This document shows, piece by piece, positions 9,284 through 16,960 of a stretch of DNA of 64,000 bases. The translations under genes were made by a program, and so were the position numbers. The stretch lies in assembly GCA_013375455.1 (NCBI GenBank), contig JABXJT010000008.1, positions 1-64,000 on the forward strand. The letters run 5' to 3'. Each line of letters begins with the position of its first letter. Positions within the stretch are counted from its first letter, which is position 1. This DNA is from Candidatus Helarchaeota archaeon (GTDB taxonomy: Archaea; Asgardarchaeota; Lokiarchaeia; Helarchaeales; HEL-GB-A). Below the pieces are notes generated by a model, which had not been told where the DNA came from, ran no database searches, and worked only from the letters and a program-made list of their open reading frames with translations.

Positions 9284-10597
9284 TTAGGCTACTTGTCGTT
9301 CTTGATCTTTCCAGAAAGGTTTTCGAAGTTTCCGTTTGAGGATTTTACCCTGTGGCGATTTTGGTAACTTACGTCTGAAAGTGATTTTCTTAGGTGCTTT
9401 ATAGTTTGCAATTTTAGATTTTACGTGATCAATGAGTTCCTCTTCTGTAACATCAACGCCCTCTTTTAGACCACGGCGAAGTATAACGAAAGAAGTGACG
9501 GCTTCACCCCATTTCTCATCTGGGATACCGATTACTGCACATTCAAGGATCGAAGGATGGGAAAGGATGGCATCTTCTACCTCAATGGGGTAGATATTCT
9601 CACCACCAGAGACTATCATATCTTTCCCCCTTCCGGTAATGTAAATAAAATCTTCTTCATCCATTTTGCCTAGATCGCCGGTGTGGAGCCATCCACCGCG
9701 AAGCGTTTGAACCGTCTTCTCTGGTTGCTCCCAATAGCCCTGCATTATGTTGTCACCGCGCGCAATGATTTCGCCCACCTCACCCCGTGGAACTTCGTTT
9801 CCTTCATGATCGACAACCTTCACTTCAATACCGGGTAATGTATGTCCAGCAGAAGCAAGTAGTCGCCGGTTCGTGCGAGCTTCCATATGACCGAGCGCGC
9901 TCATTATAGTTAGAACTGGGCTTGCCTCGGTCTGGCCAAAATCTTGGACGAAATCGGAATTAGGGAAAGTCTTGAGAGCTTTTCCAAGGATTGTAGGTGT
10001 GGTGGGAGCAGCCCCATAGATTATAGTCCGCAATGTGCTTAAATCATATTTCTTCAAGTCGGGATGCTCGATAAACTGCTTCAGCGTCGTTGGAACCATT
10101 GCACAAAAGGTTACTTTCTCCTCTTCAATGGTTTTCAGCGTTTCTACCGCGTCAAACTTTTTCTGGGTAATGAAAGTTATGCCACCGAACATCGAACACA
10201 AGGCCAAAAATAGACCCGCGCCATGAAACAGGGGAAGGGCTGTTAGCATTTTATTTTTTAGATCCTCATCTAAAAAAGACTCCCGGAATTCCTTGGTTCC
10301 TTGCACGAGCATCTGGCCAGCCATAGCAATCATGCATCCAATGTTGTAATGGCTCAACATAACACCTTTCGGATATCGAGTTGTTCCCCCCGTGAAAAGG
10401 ATGAATGCGGTTGAACGCTTGCTAAATTTTGCGCGCTGTGGTGGTTCGGGAGCTTCCCTCTTCAGTTGTTGAAATTGGTCCGTGGAAATGTATTGTTCAA
10501 CCGTCGAGTTCCTTTGCTTGAATAATTGAATCAATTCTTCGAATTCAGGTTGATAGATAAGAAATCGCGGTTTGCTATAATTAACACAATATACCAA
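9284..10597 (-). pseudogene. Acyl-CoA synthetase (AMP-forming), N-terminally truncated
   Basis: A 437-residue frame of the ANL/AMP-binding superfamily. It retains the phosphate loop FTGGTTRYPKG, the GWLHTGDLG hinge motif and the C-terminal catalytic-lysine motif PKSPQGKILKRKLRK. Compared with the 535-residue paralogue at 39204-40811, about the first 90 residues are missing. The best start is a TTG in the middle of the domain, and the same frame upstream is soon closed by a stop. It is therefore probably a degraded gene, although the reading frame downstream is perfectly open. Confidence 0.7.
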
Positions 10598-10690
10598 AAA
10601 ACGATAATTTTTTATTTTTACCCATTTAACTCAGCCCCAATTTATTAAATCACATTTCTCTACAATTTAATTATCCAACAAAGACGCAAT

Positions 10691-11773
10691 TCATTCTTTC
10701 ATTAACCAGTCGGTTAAGGGTTGTTTATTTCCGGCCCGATATGAGGGGATGATGCCCTCATCAGCATCACAAAAGGTACAAGATGCCCCTTTTTCAAAAA
10801 GCCCTGTTTGAAGCTCGTAATTTGGAGTGAATTTAAGATGATTAAACTCGATTTCGCGGTTTTCTATCACATCTAACATCAAATCGATGGCCAGACCAGC
10901 AATAATTTTAGGCGTCCCGAAGGTTGCTAAAGTACAGGCACCAATATCCTGAGTGCGCTCGAAAAACACGCCGCAAGCTAAACAAGGATCAATGTTAGGG
11001 CGAGCTATTTGTACGACCCCCCCAATGAGACCGGCAGCGGTGTTGATCAGGGTTTTATTATGAGCGAGCGCTATTGTCTGAATGGTCATTCGCGCGCTAA
11101 ATGTATCCAAAGCGGTTATAATATAGTCTGCTTGTTCAATATAAGTTTCAATTTTATCAAGTGCCGCCATAAGGGACTTAGAATCCTTATAACTAGATAT
11201 GAAACTTGGAATTTCAATGCGGATGGGAATAACCTCTAACCCGCCTAATTCTTCGAGATTTTCACGGGCGACCTCAACTTTTGGTTGGAAAACATCTTTT
11301 TTGAGATATAATGTTTGTCGGTAGATGTTATACCAATCAACTGACCCATAATCCAAAACAAAAATCTTTTTAATTCCAATTGTTGCGCAATGAGCTGCAA
11401 GAGGGGCCCCAATTAGTCCAATGCCTGCAATTAATACGGCTTTTTGGCTAATTTCAGGAATTTTATATCCCGACATTGCAAATCTTTCCGTCCTTAATTT
11501 ATAAATCATATCCGGGTGTAATTCTGAGGATCGGAACCAAATCGGGGTTTTTTCATCCAATTTCTTTTCGATGATTGTAGTTAACATATCATCTTCTTCA
11601 AGAACAGTTTCAGTGGTTGGATTTTCCTTCAATATGGTAAAGAGAATGGGAGGCTTTGTAATTTGATACTTTTCCATTATTTTAACGGCGATATCCCTGA
11701 TTCGCAAGTCTTCTTTGCCATTCTCGACCTCGAAACTATCGCCAGTATCTGCATTTTGGAAGAGAACTTTCAT
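10691..11773 (-). CDS. E1-like ubiquitin-activating enzyme (ThiF fold) with N-terminal beta-grasp-like domain
   Basis: A 360-residue protein. Residues 1-70 look like a beta-grasp (ubiquitin-like) domain. Residues about 88-360 are a ThiF/E1 adenylation domain with nucleotide-binding GIGLIGAPLA (117-126), the acidic DYGSVDWYNIYRQ segment (141-153), ALDTFSARM (221-229) and paired zinc cysteines C264/C267 and C332/C335. Cys280 in GACTLATFG is in the position and context of the E1 catalytic cysteine. It would adenylate and thioesterify the Ubl encoded at 13184-13519. It starts at the base directly after the JAB stop codon, so the two are translationally linked. It is the last gene of the four-gene operon. 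Confidence 0.88.
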   Translation of the reverse strand: MKVLFQNADTGDSFEVENGKEDLRIRDIAVKIMEKYQITKPPILFTILKENPTTETVLEEDDMLTTIIEKKLDEKTPIWFRSSELHPDMIYKLRTERFAMSGYKIPEISQKAVLIAGIGLIGAPLAAHCATIGIKKIFVLDYGSVDWYNIYRQTLYLKKDVFQPKVEVARENLEELGGLEVIPIRIEIPSFISSYKDSKSLMAALDKIETYIEQADYIITALDTFSARMTIQTIALAHNKTLINTAAGLIGGVVQIARPNIDPCLACGVFFERTQDIGACTLATFGTPKIIAGLAIDLMLDVIENREIEFNHLKFTPNYELQTGLFEKGASCTFCDADEGIIPSYRAGNKQPLTDWLMKE

Positions 11774-12841
11774 TTATTCCACCTCCTCAAGCGCGATTTC
11801 CACTTCTTCGAATGATATTCCTGAGAATTCGGTAATTTTCAAATAAGAGAAAGCAATCCCTGTAGGATTTGAGAGGATGTAAACATACGATCCAAGGTAA
11901 TCTTCTCCAATTTTCATGAAAAAGTTGGTCAGAAAAATCTCCTGTAGTTCGATGGGAGGTTTTTCTTGTGGATAATTCTTCCAAAACCCTATTAATGCGC
12001 CGGCCTCTTGATGTTGGTTTAACAAATTAGGACGATAATCTAATAGGTCAATTTTTTGTTCCGTATTCATTATAATTATCCCTATTTGTGCCCCAGCCTT
12101 GAGTTTAGCCTTAATTTGTTTCTCAATATTTTTCTTTTCATTCCGGATTAGCTGAAGTGTCTCTTGGAAGTCCGATATTTCCTCTGTAATATCGATTAAT
12201 TGATCTACTTCACGCCGAATTTCCCCCAATTCATAAAAACAATCTTCCAATATCTCCAACTTTTGAGTTTTCTCATATCGTTGGAATTCTGTCTTAACGC
12301 GTTGAAGACGCTCTATAACTTCATCAGCTCTATCTACATCACTGTCCTGTATGTTCTTATCCACTTTCCATAAATCAAATAGTTCATAGTCAAGCTCAAG
12401 ATGCATGGTGTATGCGGAAATGAGCTGTAAATCCTCACTATAAATGAGATGAATGCGAGGTGTCCGATATTCTTTTGGATTATCGGTTTTTATCACTAAT
12501 TTTTCCAAAAAGAGAGTCGATTCATCGGTGTGCGAGAAGGTGGGTTTCGTCTTTCCAGGATGCACGTGCCACGTGCCAATGTAACATAAATTGGGCTGCT
12601 TTGCCAGTATCTCTTGGACTTGCTGAAAACATTCAGCACTTAATTTTATTCGAGTTCCTGTAGCTTCCGATTTGGAATCTAAAATAAATTCGTTAACCGT
12701 AAAATTCCCATCATAGGAACCAATCAAATACCCTCCCATCTCTTTGAAACCTGATAGTGATTTCTTAAATGCTTGCACGTTTTCCTTGCATTTCTCCAAT
12801 GGTTGCTTAGGAATATGAACTATCACGGAATTCCACTTCAT
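11774..12841 (-). CDS. JAB/MPN (JAMM) metalloprotease with coiled coil and C-terminal JAB-like domain
   Basis: A 355-residue protein. The N-terminal JAMM domain has Glu34 before GGYLIG, then HVHP (His92, His94), Ser103 and Asp106, matching ExnHxHPx7SxxD, so zinc binding and isopeptidase activity are expected. Residues about 165-250 form a charged coiled coil. Residues about 250-355 may be a second, degenerate JAB domain, because GALIGFW mirrors GGYLIGS and no HxH is present. Its ATG overlaps the E2-like stop by ATGA, and its stop abuts the E1 start. Likely roles are maturing the Ubl precursor and removing conjugated Ubl. Confidence 0.88.
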   Translation of the reverse strand: MKWNSVIVHIPKQPLEKCKENVQAFKKSLSGFKEMGGYLIGSYDGNFTVNEFILDSKSEATGTRIKLSAECFQQVQEILAKQPNLCYIGTWHVHPGKTKPTFSHTDESTLFLEKLVIKTDNPKEYRTPRIHLIYSEDLQLISAYTMHLELDYELFDLWKVDKNIQDSDVDRADEVIERLQRVKTEFQRYEKTQKLEILEDCFYELGEIRREVDQLIDITEEISDFQETLQLIRNEKKNIEKQIKAKLKAGAQIGIIIMNTEQKIDLLDYRPNLLNQHQEAGALIGFWKNYPQEKPPIELQEIFLTNFFMKIGEDYLGSYVYILSNPTGIAFSYLKITEFSGISFEEVEIALEEVE

Positions 12842-13275
12842 ATTGCATTGTACTTGTTCGCCAATTCATCAGCTAGATAAACTAAGGGATTAGAATATCT
12901 CTTATACTTTTTCCAAACGAATAACCCTTTCCTACTCGCAAACTGAAGGACGCCTTGGTTATCAAAGCAGACATCGCGAATGGGAGGAGTTGTCATGACA
13001 ATGGGCGGGTTTTCGGGATATCCTTCATTAAAGAGAATTCTAATAACAATTACTCGCCCTGAGCGATCCATAAAATGACCATGGATGCCCTTACCTGGCT
13101 CCTCTTTACTGAAAAGCTGCCACGTAGATTGATAATACCCGGGGCGATTACACAAATCATAAACATGTTCAGCAAAAACTCGTTTAGAAATGAAGTATGC
13201 CTCCAATAGGTTCTGCTTCCCAATAAATTTTCGAGAACTTTTTTCTGAGCTCTGATACTTTTGTGAATAACCCAA
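12838..13275 (-). CDS. E2-like (UBC-fold) conjugating protein with atypical active site
   Basis: Up to 145 residues. The UBC fold is suggested by the strand pattern TWQLF, IHGHF, VIVIRILFNEGYPENPP (the YPxxPP signature at 86-91), then a Trp (121) and a C-terminal helix. The canonical HPN...GxxC site is not present: the segment reads RDVCFDNQGVLQ, so the cysteine position is Gln111 and the nearest cysteine is Cys103. It may use Cys103 or be an inactive UEV-like variant. The start is uncertain: TTG at 13275 overlaps the Ubl by 92 bp, while TTG at 13206 would give about 122 residues. It overlaps the JAB gene by 4 bp. Confidence 0.75.
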   Translation of the reverse strand: MGYSQKYQSSEKSSRKFIGKQNLLEAYFISKRVFAEHVYDLCNRPGYYQSTWQLFSKEEPGKGIHGHFMDRSGRVIVIRILFNEGYPENPPIVMTTPPIRDVCFDNQGVLQFASRKGLFVWKKYKRYSNPLVYLADELANKYNAI

Positions 13276-13519
13276 CTGTTTGCCGAATGCCTTTTTTATC
13301 TATGTAATGTAGTTTCACAGTTACTTCATCTAAAGACATTTCACGGCGTATATTCTGAAAATTCTTGCTGATATAAATCAGAACTTCTTGCTTGTATTTC
13401 TCCTTGAGTATATTTAGAATATCATTAAATGTAGTAGTTTCATCATAGGTTAAATAGTCGGTCGTGCCGAGTTGGGGGCAGGTCAACTCTATCGTTGTTT
13501 TTCTCATTGATTTTGACAT
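13184..13519 (-). CDS. Ubiquitin-like modifier precursor ending in Gly-Gly plus four residues
   Basis: A 111-residue protein, first gene of the Ubl/E2/JAB/E1 operon. Alternating strands and one main helix (TTTFNDILNILKEKY) fit a beta-grasp fold. The C-terminus is EAEPIGGILHF, so Gly106-Gly107 is followed by a four-residue extension, as in ubiquitin precursors that need proteolytic maturation. The adjacent JAB peptidase is the natural candidate. Identity as the modifier rests on the GG ending and the operon position more than on sequence similarity. ATG at 13519 or 13507 could start it. Confidence 0.72.
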   Translation of the reverse strand: MSKSMRKTTIELTCPQLGTTDYLTYDETTTFNDILNILKEKYKQEVLIYISKNFQNIRREMSLDEVTVKLHYIDKKGIRQTVGLFTKVSELRKKFSKIYWEAEPIGGILHF

Positions 13520-13547
13520 AAAAAAATACAGCCTTGCTATTCTGAGT

Positions 13548-13555
13548 TATAAAAT
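13548..13555 (-). promoter_or_regulatory. TATA-like element of the ubiquitin-like operon
   Basis: The minus strand reads TTTTATAA about 29-36 bp upstream of the Ubl ATG. At the usual archaeal spacing, transcription would start almost at the ATG, giving a leaderless or near-leaderless mRNA. It is in the 110-bp divergent gap shared with the DUF72 gene, which has its own TTTTAATAAG near 13588 on the plus strand. Confidence 0.4.
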
Positions 13556-13629
13556 TATCCCATTCTGTTATACTTTGTGGTGCGCTCATTTTAATAAGAA
13601 TGTAACCTTTCAAAGAACGAGGAATTCGC

Positions 13630-14613
13630 GTGAAGGAATTATTTATTGGTTGTGGTGGGTGGAGTTATTGGCAGGTAGATCGAGAATATCGGTCTAGTGA
13701 TGATCGCCTTGCGGATTATGCCACGGTATTCAATTTTGTTGAGGTAAATAACACCTTTTATCAGGTACCTTCCATAGAAGACGTGAAATCATGGCGAATT
13801 TGCGTGGCAAAGGATTTTCAGTTTGCTGTAAAATGCTCGCGGCAAATTTCACATCAAAATCCGTTAATAAGCATAGAATCTAATTTTCAAGCAATGGGTA
13901 AAATGCTAGAGATCTGTAAGGTGCTAGACGCGGTCGCTCTTGTCATTCAAACGCCTCCTAAGTTTGCCCCTACTTCTCAAAATTTGCAATTTGCTGACAC
14001 CTTCTTTTCACATTACGATGATTCTCCAGTAGAATTAGTATGGGAGCCGCGAGGACCCGGATGGACGGTAGGTTCCGCGAAAGAAGAATTACGAAAGGTC
14101 CTTACGCGTCATAATGTGACTCATTGCTCTGATATTTCCAGAACAATGCCCTTGCATTCTGCAAATATCTCATATACCCGCGTTTTTGGGCTAGGTGAGA
14201 AAAATCAGTGGGAATTTGATGATTCTGAGATTCACGTTCTCCACGAACGGGCGCGTGAGTTACCGAGAACGACGTATGTGACCTTTCACACGCAAAGGCA
14301 AACACACGACGCCGCCCGGATGAAAGCATTCGATGAGACAGGACGGTTGATCAATACCACGGGAAAATATGAAGTCAATTCAATGATGGTAGCCATCGAT
14401 GAATATCGCAAGTATCCCATCACGAAACAGGAGTTATTAGCAGCGCATGGTTGGAAGATTATTGATTTAAAAAATAACAACCGAATCCGAGCCACTAAGA
14501 TATTATCGAACCTCCCAGATATCGTGTATAAAACAAAGAAAGATTTAAAATCCCAAATTGAAAAAATCTTCCGCGGGACGGGACAAAAAAAATTAGAAGA
14601 TTTATTAGTATGA
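13630..14613 (+). CDS. DUF72 family protein (YecE-like)
   Basis: A 327-residue protein with the DUF72 hallmarks: IGCGGWSYW at the N-terminus, FVEVNNTFYQVPS, then FAVKCSRQISH and LVWEPRGPGW. The family forms a TIM-barrel-like fold of unknown biochemical role. It is divergently transcribed from the ubiquitin-like operon. The last about 60 residues are a basic extension (KTKKDLKSQIEKIF). The MITE begins 34 bp after its stop. Confidence 0.88.
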   Translation: MKELFIGCGGWSYWQVDREYRSSDDRLADYATVFNFVEVNNTFYQVPSIEDVKSWRICVAKDFQFAVKCSRQISHQNPLISIESNFQAMGKMLEICKVLDAVALVIQTPPKFAPTSQNLQFADTFFSHYDDSPVELVWEPRGPGWTVGSAKEELRKVLTRHNVTHCSDISRTMPLHSANISYTRVFGLGEKNQWEFDDSEIHVLHERARELPRTTYVTFHTQRQTHDAARMKAFDETGRLINTTGKYEVNSMMVAIDEYRKYPITKQELLAAHGWKIIDLKNNNRIRATKILSNLPDIVYKTKKDLKSQIEKIFRGTGQKKLEDLLV

Positions 14614-14647
14614 GAGCGGTTCAATCTCCAACCTAAGTTACTTATAG

Positions 14648-14760
14648 TTGAACTACCACTACCTAAAGGTAGATGGATTCCTCGTTCCTTGACCACTGCC
14701 TGCTAACACGGATCTTACACGATCTCCAGAGGCGTGACTTCCCGTAGTCCCTACGGTAGC
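14648..14760 (-). ncRNA. Omega-RNA-like scaffold retained in the MITE
   Basis: This half of the MITE is the counterpart of the tnpB 3' end and right end, where IS605-type elements encode the guide (omega) RNA. The best-conserved part is the segment with the CCGTAG/CTACGG hairpin, and the terminal stem keeps pairing through compensatory changes. If transcribed on the minus strand it would end in GTTCAA followed by flanking sequence as guide. Expression is not shown. Confidence 0.4.
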
Positions 14761-14877
14761 ATGTCAGACCGACACGAGTTTCTTACATTATTATTGGAGT
14801 TGGTACTATAAAAGTAAGAGAGATACCTGAAAGTATTATGAGTTTAATCCATCCACTCCCTAAAGGAAGTGGCTTTC
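14648..14877 (-). mobile_element. MITE derived from an IS200/IS605-type (tnpB) element
   Basis: About 230 bp consisting of the right end and left end of the IS element at 18301-19743 without the tnpB gene. One end (TTGAACTACCACTACCTAAA) and the other (CCATCCACTCCCTAAAGG) match the IS ends, as do an internal 45-bp block containing the CCGTAGTCCCTACGG hairpin and the left-end segment beginning GACCGAC. The right-end stem differs from the IS copy by compensatory changes (GCC/GGC versus ACC/GGT). Divergence outside the core shows it is not a fresh deletion of the nearby IS copy. Confidence 0.82.
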
Positions 14878-14965
14878 AATCAAGGTAAAATGACAAATTA
14901 CTTATAGGTAAAATAACAAATATCTAGTTACTATTTATGGCGTCGTTTAAGGGAGAGAAGATACG

Positions 14966-15496
14966 ATGAAAAAGGCTCTTCGGAAAAGATTGACTTTGAC
15001 GGCTTCTTTCTGTTGTCTACTTGCGCTGTTCATCACTCTACCTGCTGCCTCTGGGTATGGCTCGAACTGGAACAATGCAACCGAAATCTCAAATGGAACA
15101 ACGAATGAATGGAGCACTACAAATGGTGATATCTATTACAAAATATGTTGCAACGCTGGAGATAATTTATCAGTAACTTTGATCCATTATGGTGGGGGCC
15201 AAGATCTCGATTTAGTGCTCTATCATCCAAATCATACTCTGATTGATGGAAGTTATTTTTCAAGCATAAATGATCAAGTAAATACCACGTGTGCGGAAAG
15301 TGGATTCCATTTTGTAAAGGTATACCCTTTTGCAGGTACTACACCTTTTCAAGTAACTCTCATAGTCTCGGGTGCGACGGGTACTGATTGTGCTGGTATT
15401 CCAGGCTTTGAAGTGATACCAACTTTGGTCGGACTCATCGCAGCAACCGTTTTGGCACTCATACTGCTTAGAAGCCGAAAACAAATCCTTCCTTAA
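14966..15496 (+). CDS. Secreted PPC-domain-like protein with C-terminal sorting-type anchor
   Basis: A 176-residue protein with a signal peptide (residues about 10-30), an extracellular domain resembling the pre-peptidase C-terminal (PPC) fold (GDIYYKICCNAGDNLSVTL, DLDLVLYHPN, GFHFVKVYPF), and a tripartite tail: PGFE, a hydrophobic span (LVGLIAATVLALILL) and a basic end RSRKQ. This tail resembles PGF-CTERM-type archaeosortase signals. A GGGAGAG ribosome-binding site precedes the ATG. Confidence 0.75.
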   Translation: MKKALRKRLTLTASFCCLLALFITLPAASGYGSNWNNATEISNGTTNEWSTTNGDIYYKICCNAGDNLSVTLIHYGGGQDLDLVLYHPNHTLIDGSYFSSINDQVNTTCAESGFHFVKVYPFAGTTPFQVTLIVSGATGTDCAGIPGFEVIPTLVGLIAATVLALILLRSRKQILP

Positions 15497-15500
15497 TTCC

Positions 15501-15508
15501 TTTTTTTT
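15501..15508 (+). terminator. Oligo-T terminator
   Basis: A run of eight T immediately after the stop of the plus-strand secreted-protein gene and just before the convergent 7TM gene stop at 15515. It fits archaeal oligo-T termination. Confidence 0.5.
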
Positions 15509-15514
15509 TAGACA

Positions 15515-16222
15515 CTAGTCTTTGACATTGTAATAGGTATAGATCGCCAGTCCAACTACCATGATCGCGATAGAAATGAAGGCAGGGAAGAAGCCAACCC
15601 AGGAAGCGATCAGATCTTGTCCTGCTCTAGTTTCGAGCATGACGCCCACACCGAAAATGATGAACCCATCCAGGCTTAATGACACTTTTTTCCGGAGCTC
15701 CCCGCTGCTCTTGAAAAAGAGATAAGCATATAACGCAATAACTCCTGCCATGGCGATGGGAATGGCAATGTAAGTTACCGGACGCCCGAATTCATAAGTT
15801 GGGGAAAATATTACGATTATTAAACAAATGGATGCGACAATTGAGAAAATGTAACGCGAGATTTTAACTAAATACGATTCAACAACGAGCAGCAAGAAAA
15901 TGATGGCAAGGAGGCCGATAACGGTTGAAATCTTCCAGAGAAGAAAATATAAATCGAGATCAACCCAAAGAACCAGATCTGGTGATTCCTTCCATACGTC
16001 TGGTGAAAATAAATCTGCAATGAGAAACCCGAGGCGCGTCAATCCGAAACTAAAGACGAACAAACCTTGACCTAGAAGGATCCTGCGGGTTTCTTTCATT
16101 TCTGCTGTTTGGCGACGTTTCCAAAAGTAAATGGCGAATAAAGTGCAGAGTATTACCGCTATAAATTTTGCTGCGGTTTCAAATTCATGCCATAAGACGT
16201 CCGGTGATAGTACCATGCTCAT
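15515..16222 (-). CDS. Seven-TM membrane protein, paralogue 1
   Basis: A 235-residue polytopic protein with about seven hydrophobic spans. It is clearly related to the next gene upstream (16229-16933): both share the order Trp-His/Leu N-terminal span, ILLGQGLFVFSFGLTRLGFLI-type segment, IIFLLLVVESYLVK, and a final VVGLAIYTYYNVKD end. The six-base gap indicates a tandem duplication in one operon. No catalytic motif is visible. The layout recalls sensor-type 7TM domains, but there is no output domain. Confidence 0.7.
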   Translation of the reverse strand: MSMVLSPDVLWHEFETAAKFIAVILCTLFAIYFWKRRQTAEMKETRRILLGQGLFVFSFGLTRLGFLIADLFSPDVWKESPDLVLWVDLDLYFLLWKISTVIGLLAIIFLLLVVESYLVKISRYIFSIVASICLIIVIFSPTYEFGRPVTYIAIPIAMAGVIALYAYLFFKSSGELRKKVSLSLDGFIIFGVGVMLETRAGQDLIASWVGFFPAFISIAIMVVGLAIYTYYNVKD

Positions 16223-16228
16223 TCCTCT

Positions 16229-16933
16229 CTATTCTTTGACATTAATATACGTGTAAATTGCTAACCCCACAGTTAAAATAATCACTGGGATGAATTCAGG
16301 AAAGGATCCAAATATCGTCCTCAGGGTCCCCATCCCTGCGCTCGTACCCAGAATAGTTCCCACCCCAAGCAAGAATAAGCCGAGAATGCTTTCCCCTGCT
16401 TTTTTACGAACTATCCCACTTCCCTTGTATAAAAGGTAGAAATACAAGATAATTAATCCAAGCATTGCAATGGGAAGCGTAATATAGGTAGCCCAACGTG
16501 AAAGATTGATGTCGGGAGAAACCATAGCGACAATTAATCCAATGGTTGCGATAACCGTGAAAAAATATCGTGATTTAACCAGGTAAGTTTCAATAACAAG
16601 TAACAAAAAGATAATTCCTAAAATTCCAACTAACGTGGATATTTTCCAAAATAAATCAGATATAAACAGATCCCCGCCGGCAACAAGAACTAAATCTTTA
16701 TTTATGTAATATGGATCTGTTGTAAAGAAATCCGAAATAGCAAATAAAGATCTAGTGAGTCCAAAACAGATCATAAACAAACCCTGTCCTAAAAAAATCA
16801 TTCTCGTGTCCTTAAAGTCGGTCCTTCGCCTGCGATTCCAAAAATATCCAGCAAAGATGATGCATAGCACGGTACAAGTGATTCTCCATGCCACCCATAA
16901 CTCGTGAAGAAAAACTTCTGAACTCATTACCAT
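16229..16933 (-). CDS. Seven-TM membrane protein, paralogue 2
   Basis: A 234-residue protein with about seven TM spans, the upstream copy of the tandem pair. Shared landmarks are FLGQGLFMICFGLTRSL, IIFLLLVIETYLVKS and the VGLAIYTYINVKE ending. The first lumenal/external loop has FTTDPYYINKD. A more distant relative with similar layout is at 45082-45810. Function unknown. Confidence 0.7.
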   Translation of the reverse strand: MVMSSEVFLHELWVAWRITCTVLCIIFAGYFWNRRRRTDFKDTRMIFLGQGLFMICFGLTRSLFAISDFFTTDPYYINKDLVLVAGGDLFISDLFWKISTLVGILGIIFLLLVIETYLVKSRYFFTVIATIGLIVAMVSPDINLSRWATYITLPIAMLGLIILYFYLLYKGSGIVRKKAGESILGLFLLGVGTILGTSAGMGTLRTIFGSFPEFIPVIILTVGLAIYTYINVKE

Positions 16934-16960
16934 GTTAAAACCCCAAAAAATGAGAACTAC

